Part shown: piece by piece, positions 31,504 through 42,691 of the stretch
Layout: each line of letters starts with the position of its first letter
How positions within the stretch are numbered: the stretch's first letter is position 1
From: Cryptomeria japonica
Taxonomy: Eukaryota > Streptophyta > Pinopsida > Cupressales > Cupressaceae
Reading direction: 5' to 3'
Assembly (NCBI RefSeq): GCF_030272615.1
Contig: NW_026729280.1
Span: 1 to 64,000 of the forward strand
DNA length: 64,000 nucleotides
The notes under the pieces: generated by a model
Told to the model about the DNA's origin: nothing
The model's input: the letters and a program-made list of their open reading frames with translations, nothing else
Databases searched by the model: none
Program-made: the position numbers and the translations under genes

Positions 31504-32495
31504 TATTGGCCATTTGGTGGAATTGATTATGGGTTGTATTGACATTTTGTTATTGATGTCAACACTAGTTGTTTGGATTCTTTACCGGCACCCTTCTGGT
31601 CCCAGTAAGTTCAGTGGTTTTTGGTTAACTTTGATCCTGCATGATCTGGTGAAGGAATTGGCTTATTGATAATGTCTATGCTCATATTTGGTCAGTTGGT
31701 TTTGGTCTGGTGATTAGATGTTATCCTACTTACACAAAATATTGGTTTCTAGTTCTGGCGAGGGTTTCAGCGGCAGATCTTTTGGTGGAGATCTTTGATG
31801 CATTGCATAATCAGTGTTGGTACAACTTCTGATGGACTTTTAGGATGTTGTTGGTAATCTTGTTCAAGAATTGGCATTTGGAGATTATTACTTAAGCGTG
31901 TGGACCTATACTTGGTGCTAGTTGATCTAGGTTATGGACCGACATTAATGTAACATGTGGATAGGAATTATTATTGTATTTTTTAGGATGTCTTATGCAT
32001 TGGATATTATTTGTTTTAGTCTAAGGCCGACATGGTTTGTAATGATGTAATTGGTTTATTGTTTGGTAGCCGACCTGAATGTTTATGGTTGAGGGTTTGT
32101 AAAAATAAGATGCAAGATCTCATTGTAGATCATCATGGTTATTGTAAGAGGTCATAGTTAAGGAATGTAATGTGCGAATATTGTAATATCATTCAGACAT
32201 AGGAGTTGGTCGATCAATGAAGATTGAATTGGGTTTTTAAGAGGATTTTGTCATCTGATATTAAACCTAACTGGAATCGTACTAAGGCATTGGAGATGCT
32301 ATGTTTTTCAGTTCAACACTTCTCCCAATTGTAGTCTGGATTTGTATGCAGTTAATGAGACTCCTTTTTTGATGAGCAATACTGTATAGGTTGTTGGCCT
32401 CCCTGCAAGTGCACTTCCCTTCATTGTAAATTCACATACTTACTACAGAAGTATTATCTAACTGTGGGTAGGCTTGCCACTATGGTTTTTCCCTT
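31504..32495 (+). repeat. 5' LTR of copia D, first part
   Basis: It starts tattggccatttggtgg and follows the 3' LTR of D (42692 onward). It is interrupted after ccctt (32491-32495) by copia G and resumes at 37872 with taccaggttttccccg. Total length is about 1,180 bp without G. Confidence 0.88.
32491..32495. repeat. Target-site duplication of copia G, left
   Basis: CCCTT, identical to 37867-37871. Confidence 0.93.
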
Positions 32496-32885
32496 TGTTA
32501 AGGATATAACTTCATTCGGATTGAAGCAAGTAATATATAACAATATTGAGTGAAGGGTCATGTCCCATAGGTTCATGACTCTACATGGCATAAGCCACGT
32601 ATAAGTCATGCCCCTATTTGGACATGACTCTTCATCCTTTTATTTATAGGCATCGACACTTGCTGTGAACTAAAACCAATAACTGTGGCAGTTTCACTAA
32701 CCAACAAGCTGTCGATATTATCATAGAATACTAATAGTTAGAGTTATATATATATATATATATACATATATATATACACACATCAGAGGTAAAACATATT
32801 CATTGTAGTGATCTTATTAAAGTCTATCCTCACTACATATTACAAGACTATTGTATTCTCTATCTTTGATCTAAATTCCTTAACA
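32496..32885 (+). repeat. 5' LTR of copia G
   Basis: 390 bp, TGTTAAGGATAT...CCTTAACA. The expanded TA repeat at 32746-32776 makes it longer than its relatives. A TATA-like tttatttatagg lies near 32639-32650. Confidence 0.92.
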
Positions 32886-32898
32886 TGGTATCAGAGCC
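32886..32898 (+). other. Primer-binding site of copia G
   Basis: TGGTATCAGAGCC directly after the LTR, initiator tRNA-Met type. The same site is at 28791-28803 in G'. Confidence 0.92.
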
Positions 32899-32983
32899 AC
32901 GTTGGTAGAGAAATAATAAAATAGTGACACCTCTTTTCTAAAAAAAATTCAGACTTGCACTCAGAATCAAAGGAAAATCAATC

Positions 32984-34755
32984 ATGGTAAATAGTGTTAG
33001 AGTGGAGGATAGACTTTAAGGCGCATCCAACTTCGTCTCATGGAGAATTTGAATAACAACAATTCTTCAAAAACTCGAACTAGATGCATACATAGAAGAA
33101 GATACTAAGATGCCAGAAGATGAGCCAGAGAAAACAACCTAGAAAAGACACAACAACAAGGCTAAGAAAATCATAATTGATGCTGTTAAAGATCACATTC
33201 TCCCAACTATCTCAAAACTAACTACAGCTTATGATATGTTCAAGACCATTCAAAACTTATATGAAATAAATAATGCAAGAAGATTTCTCACTTTTAAACA
33301 ACAATTAATGCATATCTACATGAACAAAGGAGAAACAATCACATCCTATTTCATGAGGATTTCAGAATTAAAAGACCTATTGTCAACTATTGATAATAAT
33401 ATAGATGATATGGAGCTATCTCTAATAGCACTTAAGGGGTTACCATCCAATTAGGAATCCTTTATTCAAGGCATTAGTGCTCATCTGACACTACCAAAAT
33501 TTGATCAACTCAAGAATGATTGTTCTCAAGAAGAATCTCGACCAATCACAAGAGGATTGGGTCCATACAAAGGGGGAGAAATTCAAGCACTACATGCTAA
33601 CACAAGAAAGAAAGGGAAGAAAAGGAAGTTCAAACGGAAGAGAGGAAATAATCACAAAAGGAAAGACTTGTCCAAGATTCAATGGTACAAGTGTGATAAA
33701 TTTGGACACACTCACAGGTTCTGCCCAAAAAGAAAGAAAGCTCAAGCAACCACAGCTGAAGTCAAGGAAGTAGAGAATCCTCTATTTTTCTTATCCTTAT
33801 CAAGTGAACTAAACTCAAAGAAACATATGTGGATAATTTATAGTGGATCATCTTGACACATAACTGGTTTTAGAGATCGATTTGAAACCTTTGAAGGCCA
33901 CTCAACTAAAGAAGTTATAATAGGAGACAATTCTACCTATCTAGTGAAAGGAATTGGGACCTGCTCAATTCAATTAAGAATAGGAGTTACATTACAATTG
34001 AAATATGTTCTCTGTGTACCAGGTATCAAAAGGAATTTGGTCTCTGATTCAGGACTAGCTGATCAAGGATATCATGTCACCTTCCATGAAGATAAAGTTC
34101 TACTCTAGCCTAAAATCTCCAACATAAAGAATGTTATTCCTATAGGATCTAGAGATGGTAGTTTATACAAATTATGTAATACTCAAAAACAAGCACTAAA
34201 TCATGAAGTATCAAACTCTAATGAAATTTGGCATAGAAGATTAGGACATCTTCGATTTAGTGCCCTACCTTCTATACAAAAAACTACCATAGGATTACCC
34301 AATCTAAAATCTGATCATGTTGGAACTTGTAAAGGATGTGCTCTAGGGAAGAACTCAAAAGGGTCCTTTCCCTCAAGTTAACACAAATCAAAAGTTGTAC
34401 TACAACTTGTCCACACTGATTTGTGTGGTCCAATGGCATTACCATCACTAGGGGGATTCTTATATTACATGATATTTGTTGATGATTACTCTAGGAAAAC
34501 TTGGATCTATTTCATAAAACTCAAAGAATCAAATGAAGTGTTATTGAAATTTAAAGAATTTAAGGCCCTAGTGGAAAATCAAATTGGGAAGAAAATAAAT
34601 ACTCTAAGATCAGATAATGGGGGTGAATATATCTCTAAAATTTTTAAAGAATTATGCATTTCTGTTGGGATTAAGAGAGATTGTATTGTACCTTATAATC
34701 CTCAATAAAATGGAGTTGCAGAAAGAAAAAATAGAACCATCATCGAAGCTGCAAA
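32984..34755 (+). pseudogene. gag-pol: Copia G gag, protease and integrase core
   Basis: One unshifted frame runs from ATG at 32984 to about 34755. Gag has AYDMFKTIQN, HIYMNKGETITSYFM and a knuckle near 33683 (WYKCDKFGHTHRFC; first Cys is Trp). The protease has IIYSGSS (Asp to Tyr) followed by a stop, and VPGIKRNLVSDSGLADQGY. The pre-integrase has EIWHRRLGHLRFSAL and CKGCALGK. The integrase core has VHTDLCGP, RSDNGGEYI and GVAERKNRT with all three catalytic residues. A TAA after GVEDRL (EDRL, stop, GASNF) is private to this copy; the other stops are shared with G'. Confidence 0.92.
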
Positions 34756-35840
34756 GCCATGATGCATGATCAAAATCTACGTATCTCATTTTGGGATGAA
34801 GCCTCAAATACAACTGTGTACATTCAAAATAGATGCCCTCATTCAATCCTAGAGAATATAACACCTAAAGAAGCCTTTACAGAAAATTAACCATATTTAA
34901 TCCATCTAAAAATCTTTGGTTGCCATGTGTATATTCACGTTCCTAAAGAAAAGAGAACCAAATGAGAACCCTTTGGGAAGAAAGGCATATTTGTTGGCTA
35001 CAGTGAAACCATTAAAGGATAGAGAGTCTATATTCTAGGACGAAGATCCATTGAAATCAGTAGAGATGTTAAATTTGAAGAAGATGCTTCTTATAAACTA
35101 TCTTTAAGTGCAGAAGCTGATCTAACTGCAGAATCAGATGAAAATCCTACAATTACAAATCAAAGGGAGAATAGCATAGAAAATCATGAACTTCAATCAC
35201 CTAATTTCAAGAATTCTAAAAATCCTAACAATAAGAAAAGACCACTGTGCGCAAGAAAGAGGATTGAAAAAAATAATGTGGAACTCGATGAAATCTTCAA
35301 AGAGAATAAGTAAACAAGAAGTCAATCATGCTATGTTTCCCTCATGACCGAACTTACAAAATCTGAACCATCAAATGTTGAAGAGGCTTTAACATGCCAA
35401 GCTTGGAAAGATGCAATGATTGAGGAATATCACTCTATTTGAAAAAATGATGTCTAGGACATTGTACCTAGACCAAAAGACAAATCAATTGTCTCATCAA
35501 AGTGGTTATTCAAAGTCATATATGCACCAGATGGTAGTATTGAAAAACACAAAGCCAGGTTCATTGCTAGGGGGTTCTCTCAAAAGGCTGGAATTGATTA
35601 CGAAGAGACAATTTCTCCAATTTCCCGATATACTTATATAAGAACCATAATTGCCATTGCAACTTCCAAAGAGTGGAAGATACACCAAATGGACGTGAAG
35701 ACCACATTTTTGAATGGTGTTGTTGAGGAAGAAGTATATATAGAGCAACCTAAAGGATTTTCTACATATGATAGAAATCTCTATGTGCATAGACTAATAA
35801 AAATCTCTCTATAGCCTTAAGAAAGATCCCAGGGCATGGC
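34756..35840 (+). pseudogene. Copia G integrase C-terminus and RT start
   Basis: A one-base shift near 34755 changes frame, then ISFWDEASNTTVYIQNRCPH, HLKIFGCHVYIHVP and KKGIFVGYSETIKG follow. After a linker rich in Glu and Asn, the RT begins with EALTCQAWKDAMIEEYHS and continues VSSKWLFKVIYAPDGSIEKH, ARFIARGFSQKAGIDYEET, then MDVKTTFLNGVVEEEVYIEQ. Stops occur at several Gln, Arg or Trp positions. Confidence 0.87.
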
Positions 35841-36882
35841 ATGGAAGGATAGATAGTTATCTCTCCAAACTAGGATATTCCAAAAATGAAGCAGACTCTA
35901 ACATATACTTCAAAATATCAGATGGTGACATGTTAATACTTGTTCTCTATGTTGATGACTTTTTGATAATAGGAGAAGATCACCTCATTGCAAAATGTAA
36001 ACAAGATCTTGTGGCTGAATTCAACATAAAGGATCTAGGTCTACTACACTATTTTCTAGGCCTAGAAGTGTGGAAAAAAGAGAATTATATTTTCCTAAAT
36101 CAAGGAAACTACACTACTGATATCCTGACCAGATTTGGTATGATAGATTGTAAGCCTCTATCCATTTCAATGGAAACAAACCTTCATAAGCTCAAAAGTG
36201 AATCACTAGATTCAAAACTTACAGATCCAACATACTATAGACAAATTATTGGATCTCTTATGTGTTTGGTAAACACTCACCCTAATATTTGTTACGCTAC
36301 CAATGTGTTAAGTCATTTCATGTGCAAACCTAAGAAGATTCACCTAATGGTTGCTAAGCATAGTCTTAGATACTTGTGTGGCACTATTGGACTTGGCTTG
36401 AAGTATACAAATGTTGAAATACAACTCCAAGAGTATTCTGATTCCGACTAGGTAGGAAGTTCCATTGATCGTAAAAGTAGAACGGGGTGTTGGTTTAGTC
36501 TTAGATCAGCTACGATATCCTGGTTTTGAAGAAAATAGTTAGTAGTTGCTCAGAGTTCCACTGAACCCGAATATATGGCTTCCTCTATGGGAGCACATGA
36601 GGTAGTATGGTTAAATAAATTGCTAGTTGGACTATTTTGGAAGCCCCTAAACCCCACTATGATAATCAAAGCTCGATCAAAATTTCTATAAATCTAGTTT
36701 TTCATAATCGATCCAAGCATATAGAAATCCTATACCATTACATAAGAGATATGGTAGACAGAGATGTCATCAAATTGACCTACATCAACACTAAAGAGAA
36801 AAGAGCCGACATATTCACCAAACCTCTTGCATCGTTGAAAGTGGAGTACTTTAGAGGTAAACTTGATATGACTAAATTATAA
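35841..36882 (+). pseudogene. Copia G RT end and RNase H
   Basis: The open part 35930-36451 holds the catalytic YVDD at 35948-35959, LGLLHYFLGLEVWKKENYI and GMIDCKPLSISMETNLH. RNase H starts at LQEYSDSD, then a stop replaces the Trp of the usual D-W-G motif. SSTEPEYMASS carries the second catalytic region with Ala changed to Pro. After a frame change, HYDNQSSIKISINLVFHNRS and KEKRADIFTKPLASLKVE end at a TAA at 36880-36882. Confidence 0.9.
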
Positions 36883-37493
36883 TAGAAATTTCTGATATCA
36901 ATCTTAATCATATGTAATTGATATATTCATGAATATCTTGAATGCAATATTGCATGTATGTGTTATGTCATGGAAGGTGACGATCTTTCATGTGATGGAA
37001 GTGTAAGATCACTATTGAAAGGTGACGAATTTCACAATAGCCCGATCTATTATAAAGATTGACTACATTAAGTTTCTGTCCCAGAATGTGCCGAAAATCT
37101 TGATACTAAATTTTTTATGATGAGTTATTGAATTGTTATCATTAAATGATTGTTCTGAAATATGTCAAAAATTATGATAACAATCATATCATGATTGACT
37201 ACATTAATTTTCTATCCCGGAATGTTTCAGGTATCATGATACTAAAATTATTTCACCTGTGATAATGACAATGTTACAATTATCACTAGAATCAAGGTTG
37301 TAATCTGATAAGACTTCAAGTAGTTGTTGTCTCAAAGTGATGGATATCAGATAATCCATATCTCTCTGAGATATGAAGTATTTCACTAGTAAGTGTTACT
37401 AAGTGAATCATCATGTCAAATAAATGTGTATATCTAGAATGTTGTTCCTTAAAACTGAATTATGAAATTCAATCCTCTTTTGCTAAGAGGGAG
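36883..37493 (+). other. Copia G 3' non-coding region
   Basis: About 610 bp between the polyprotein stop and the 3' LTR. A motif gattgactacattaa.tttct.tccc.gaatgt occurs near 37057 and again near 37193. The end (ctaagagggag, 37483-37493) is the polypurine tract. Confidence 0.75.
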
Positions 37494-37866
37494 TGCTAAG
37501 GATATAGCTTCATTCGGATTGAAGAAAGTAATATATAACAACATTGAATGAAGGGTCATGTCCCCATAGGGTCATGACTCTACATGGCATAAGCCACGTA
37601 GAAGTCATGCCCCTATGTGGACTTGACTCTTCATATTTTTATTTATAGGCATCGACACTTGTTGTGAATTGAAACCAATAACTGTGGAAGTTTCATGAAC
37701 TAGCAAGTTGCCAATATTATCATAGAAGATTAATAGTTAGAGTTATATATATATATAGACACATTGGAGGTAAAACATATTCATTGCAGTGATATAATTA
37801 AAGTCTATCCTCACTACATATTACCAGATTGTTGTATTCTCTATCTCTGATCTAAATTACTTAACA
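37494..37866 (+). repeat. 3' LTR of copia G
   Basis: 373 bp, TGCTAAGGATAT...ACTTAACA, preceded by the polypurine tract and followed by target duplication CCCTT (37867-37871). Confidence 0.93.
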
Positions 37867-37871
37867 CCCTT

Positions 37872-38059
37872 TACCAGGTTTTCCCCGTATAAATCTTGGT
37901 GTTGTGTGGATGGATTTTATTCTATGATTACTGTTTATGCTTGATTGGATTAACTATTATTTCAGTATTGTTGTTTTGAATTGATAATGCTTTCGGTAAC
38001 CTATGACAACTAATTCAACCCCCTATAAGTTGTCCTTCGATTATCTGAATTGTCTAACA
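37872..38059 (+). repeat. 5' LTR of copia D, second part
   Basis: It resumes the D LTR after copia G and ends TGTCTAACA, directly before the primer site. It contains ggttttccccgtataaatct, a module shared with the LTRs of E and J. Confidence 0.87.
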
Positions 38060-38061
38060 AT

Positions 38062-38073
38062 TGGTATCAGATA
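38062..38073 (+). other. Primer-binding site of copia D
   Basis: TGGTATCAGATA, two bases after the LTR end; initiator tRNA-Met type with the last bases changed. Confidence 0.85.
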
Positions 38074-38117
38074 TTTGGTCCTCTTTGCAAAAAGCTTAAC
38101 CACTTGAGGAAGATCCT

Positions 38118-39195
38118 ATGGTGACTAACAGTTCAAGTTCATCTAGTTCTTTTGGAGCTATTTTTTGAAGGGATATACTGAAGCTTGAAGGAACAAATTG
38201 TACTGTATGGAAGATTCAGATGGAGAGTCATTTGAGATGTCTTGGCAAGGCGATTTGGGAGATCACATAGAATGGTGTCACACCCTTTAATCTGAGATCT
38301 GACAATCCTCCTCTATCAAACCTGGACAAAGATCTTGAGAATTATTGTAGAGAAAGAGAAGCCCTCTTTTGTACACTTTTTGATCAGCAAATTATGGGAC
38401 TAACAGACAAATCATCTGAAAAGGTTATATGGGATAAATTGAAGACTCTTAATGAAGGTGACCCTACAGTGAAGGTTGCTAAACTTGATGGTTACCGAGT
38501 GAGATATAAAAATTTGAAGATGAAAGAAGATGAAAGGATTGCTACATTCATGGAAAGAGTAAATGAGATTGTTATAGGAATTCCATATTGTGGTGGAACT
38601 CTTAGTGAAGATGAGATTATTTTTAAAGTACAAAGAGCCCTACTATCAGCTTACAAAATGAAGGCTACTGTTATTAATGAGTTGAGAATAATGGCTAATA
38701 CATCTATCAAAAGAGATCTTTGGTTGGGAAACTATCTTCTTTCAAGCTTGAGGAATTTTGACCTTCTAGAGCTGGGAAAAATAAACCTGCATTTCATACA
38801 TCTACATCTACAATTGGTAAACAAGATTGGAGAGTTTTATATGCAAAAGAATTAGAAGATATGAAGAGAGAAGATGAAGAGTTTGAGAAAATTGAAGCAC
38901 TATTTGCTAGAAGAGCACCAAAATGACTAGTAGGAAGTAAGTATGAAGGAAAACCACCTTTTAAATGTTTTGCATGTAATAAGATTGGTCATTTTGCATC
39001 TAGATGTCCTAAAAGGAATTTAAGATTTCAAGAAAGAGTTAAGAGATCATTTAAGCCTAATCAAAATAAGTATAGATTCAATTAAAGCAAATTATACTAC
39101 ATAGGGGATGAGGAAGGCATCACTGGTTTAGATGATGAACTAGTAGAAGACTCGAATAGTGGATCTGACAATGAGAAATAATGGGTATTCTTGGC
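38118..39195 (+). pseudogene. gag: Copia D gag with intact zinc knuckle
   Basis: ATG at 38118 opens MVTNSSSSSSSFGAIF followed by a stop, then LKLEGTNCTVWKIQMESHLR, DKSSEKVIWDKLKTLNEGD and FMERVNEIVIGIPYCGGTL, a typical gag core. After frame changes, the knuckle at 38966-39007 reads CFACNKIGHFASRC with all four ligands. An acidic tail follows before the protease. Confidence 0.87.
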
Positions 39196-39199
39196 TATC

Positions 39200-39562
39200 A
39201 AGGAAGATGATCCAACACTGCAAGAGAATATACTTAAGGAGAAGGCACTTGTTGCTAAAATTGAGGATAAGGATGAATGGGTAATTGACAATGGTTGTTC
39301 ACATCATATGACTGGAGATAAATGAAAGTTTCTATCTTTGCAAAAAATTGATAATGGATTAGTTAGATTTGGAGATGACAAGGAATGTATGATTAAGGGA
39401 AAAGGAACAATATCATTGGATGGTAAGAACAATACTGACAATGTTTATTATATTGAAGGTTTGAAGCATAATCTTTTGAGTGTAGGACAATTGGTAGATA
39501 AGGGATTTCAATTACAATTCAAGGATGGTAGATGCAAAATCATTAACATATCTGGCTTGTAG
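39200..39562 (+). pseudogene. Copia D protease, triad DNG
   Basis: WVIDNGCSHHMTGDK (near 39278) is the active site with the Ser of DSG changed to Asn, followed by a stop. KHNLLSVGQLVDKGFQLQFK is the conserved C-terminal part. Normally it releases gag and enzymes from the polyprotein. Confidence 0.85.
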
Positions 39563-40530
39563 ATTGCAATCGGTATGCAGACAAAAGGTCACATATTTCA
39601 TTTGAACTTCAGTGAGAAGACATGTTTGATTACATAGATTGATGAAATTTGGTTATGGCATAAAAGGTTGTGTCATGTAAATTTTGATTGCATTGTGAAG
39701 ATCAATTCAACTAAGGTTGTTAGAGATATACCTAAGGTTATGAAGCCCTATAATCCGGTATGTAAAGAATGTCAAATGGGTAAACAAGTCAGAACCTTTT
39801 TTAGGAGTATACAAGATAAATCAAATGATGTTCTTGGTCTTATTCACAATGATTTGTGTGGCCCTATTAGAGTTAAAAGTTTTCATGGTGATATATATTT
39901 CATGCTAATCATTGATGATTATTCTAGAATAATGTGGGTTACATTTTTGAGAGAAAAATCTGAAGCATTTGAAAATTTCAAAATCTTGAAGGCTAAAGAG
40001 GAAATTGAGACAAGATTGAAGATTAAATGTTGGAGATCAGATCATCATGGAGAATTCACATCCACTAAGTTCAATAACTTTTGTGACAAGAATGGTATCA
40101 GAAGATAATTTTATGCTCCCTGGACACCTCAATAGAATGGAGTTGTGGAAAAGAAAAATAGAACTATCTTGGACACTGCTAGAAAAATGATGATGGAAGC
40201 TAATCTACCTCACATGCATTGGAGAGAAGCAATTAGTATAGCGGTTTTACATTTAACAAAGTACATATCAGTGGAGAAACAAGTAAGACACCTTATGAAT
40301 GATGGTTTGACAATATAACTACAATTAAGTATTTCATAATCTTTGGCAGTAAATGTTATATCAGAAGAGATGATGCTATTGGGAAATTTGATCCTAGAAG
40401 TGATGAAGGTATATTTCTTGGTTATTCTAATGAAAGAAAAGCATATAGATGTTATAAAAAGAGATTGCAGAAAATAGTGGAGACTGCTAATGTCAAAGTA
40501 GATGAGCTCAACAAAAGTCAAAACAAAATT
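39563..40530 (+). pseudogene. Copia D integrase
   Basis: WHKRLCHVNFDCIVKI and VCKECQMGKQVRTFF form the zinc-binding start. The core has IHNDLCGP, RSDHHGEF and, after two stops (GIRR, stop; TPQ, stop), GVVEKKNRTI, so the catalytic residues are present. LFWREA-like MHWREAIS follows, then frame changes before FLGYSNERKAYRCYKK. The stop at the PQQNG motif falls at the same codon as in G. Confidence 0.88.
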
Positions 40531-40689
40531 TATGAGAAGGAATCGGTAGTGGAAATGATTATATCTAAACCGGTAGCACCTTTATCAGAATAGAGAGTTG
40601 AACCAGTTACTCTAGCAACCTTAGAAAATTCTATAGTAACTGAAGAATGGGGAAGAGGAAAAAAGAGTCAGAAGACTCCTAGGTATGCG

Positions 40690-41760
40690 AGTTTGAATCA
40701 TTCTGAAGATCTTGAATCATTGGGGATAAGAGAAATGGAGTGATAACAAGAAGAATACTTACAACTAATAAGGTATGTTTAATTTCACAATTTGAACTGG
40801 TATTAGTAATTGAGGCATGTAAAGATGAATTTTGGTTAAAAGCTATAGAAGAAGACTTAGATCAGATTCAAAAAAATAACACATGGACTTTGGTTCCTTG
40901 GCCTAAAAATAAAAATGTTATTGGAACTAAATGTGTTTTTAGGAATAAATTAAATGAGGATGGTAAAATTATAAGGAATAAGGCTAGATTGATTTATAAA
41001 GGATATTCCCAGAAGGAAGGAATTGATTATGGAGAAACTTTTGCACCTATAGCTAGGATTGAAGCTGTAAGATTATTTATTGTCTATACTGCTTATAAAA
41101 ACTACAAGGTTTATCATATCGATGTTAAATGTGCATTCTTGAATGGGAATCTTGATGAGGAAGTTTATATTGAGCAACCTGATGGTTTTTCACTATCAAA
41201 TGATACTGATATGGTTTACAAGTTAAGGAAAGATTTATATGGATTGAAACAATTACCTAGAGCATGGTATGCAAGGCTAGATAAATATCTTTTGAAGCTT
41301 GGTTTTACTAAGGGCAGTGCTAACAGTAATTTATATTGTATAATCAGTGATGATGATATACTGATTGTTGAAGTATTTGTTGATGACATTATTTTTGGAG
41401 GTAAAGATAAATTATGCATACAATTTTCTAAGAACATGGAGAAATAATTTGAGATGTCTATGACTGGTGAGATGAAATTTTTCTTAGGTTTATAGATTAG
41501 TCAGACTGACAAAGGCATTTTTATCTATCAAACTAAATATGCTAAAGAATTATTGAAGAAATTTGGTATGGGAGATTCTAAACCGGTAAGTACACCTATG
41601 GTTACAAGTGAGAAATTGACAAGGAAAGATGTTTTTGCATTGATAAATCCTACAGGATACAAATCTATGATTGGAGGTCTACATTATTTAACTCTGACTA
41701 GACGTGGCATTATGAATGTTGTTTGTATTGTTTCAAGATTTTAGAGTGATCCTAGAGAAA
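40690..41760 (+). pseudogene. Copia D reverse transcriptase, mostly open
   Basis: An open frame of 235 codons from 40740 covers most of the [91 protein letters not shown] and the catalytic FVDD at 41376-41387. A stop follows KNMEK, then a frame with GMGDSKPVSTPMVTSEKL and YKSMIGGLHYLTLTR. It is the best preserved RT of the copia elements here. Confidence 0.92.
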
Positions 41761-42329
41761 ATCATGAGATTGCGGTGAAAAGGATATTTAGATACTTGAA
41801 AGGTACATCAAAATGTTGTTTGTGGTATCCTAAGCATGATAACTTGACTTTATGTGCATATATAGATGTTGATTGGGCTGGAGATGTTGATTATAGAAAA
41901 ATTACTTCTGGTGGAGCTTTCTTTCTTGGAAAGAAGTTAGTTTCATGGATCAACAAGAAACAACCATGTACTTATTTATGCACTAGTGAAGCTGAGTATG
42001 TTGTTGTTGCTACTAATTGTACTCAAGTTTTATGGATGAAACAAATGTTGAAGGATATAAAGGTGGATTCTAATGCATCAGTAGCTATTCACTATGACAA
42101 CTATGTTGTTATTGATATATCAAAGAATCTAATATTTCACTCCAAGACAAAGCATATATCTATCAAGTATAGCTTTTTGAAGGAGAAGGTGGAAGCAAAT
42201 GAAGTTAAACTGGTTTATGTGAACAATAAAGAACATATTGCAGCTATTTTCACTAAACCTTTATCCAAGGAATCTTTTGACTACGTGAGAGATAGATTGG
42301 GGATTTCTGCCCCTCTGGCAGTGACTTGA
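41761..42329 (+). pseudogene. Copia D RNase H
   Basis: Open from MKRIFRYLKGTSKCC to LGISAPLAVT and a TGA at 42327-42329. AYIDVDWAGDVDYRKITSGG is the first catalytic part, TSEAEYVVVATNCTQ holds the Glu and Asp region, and IHYDNYVVIDISKN and AAIFTKPLSKESFDYVRDRL follow. This domain is nearly intact and removes the RNA strand during copying. Confidence 0.9.
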
Positions 42330-42691
42330 TTAATGCGATTTTGACATCAGTCTGTTATGCATTATTAGAAAGACTATTCATTCTGGTACAGATGTGGGAT
42401 GCTACTACTCAGGGGGAGTATTCATCTTCCAGATTCAGAGGCTTATGGTTTTGCTTTGATATTTTTGTTAGATTTCTAGCATTAGTGTCAAAGGGGGAGA
42501 GATAGCGATGTGAAAAAGAAAGTCAAAACTTTATAGAGATTATTCATAGGGGGAGAGATATTGATATTTAGAGCTATATGCAGGAGATTGTTAGTTGTCT
42601 TCATCTTCCACAAGGGGAGACTTATTAGGCATTTCTTGGTACTTAGATGTTTTTCACATCTAGTATTGCCATCAATGCCAAAGGGGGATAT
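42330..42691 (+). other. Copia D 3' non-coding region with several polypurine tracts
   Basis: Purine tracts of the form a-ggggg-aga occur near 42410, 42490, 42547, 42613 and 42680. The last (aaagggggata) adjoins the LTR and is the primer in use by position. Confidence 0.85.

Larger units (their letters stand above)
30765..34836 (+). repeat. Tandem segmental duplication, copy 2
   Basis: Same content as copy 1. The offset grows from 4081 to about 4095 bp, mainly through a longer TA repeat in the G LTR (32746-32776). Stops shared with copy 1 show that G was already dead when the block was duplicated. Confidence 0.93.
32496..37866 (+). mobile_element. Copia element G, structurally complete, nested in D LTR
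   Basis: Two LTRs (32496-32885 and 37494-37866), primer site, gag, protease, integrase, RT, RNase H, polypurine tract and perfect 5-bp target duplications CCCTT. The LTRs differ at roughly 7 to 8 percent of sites by eye, so it is not young. The polyprotein has many stops. It sits in the 5' LTR of copia D. Confidence 0.95.
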
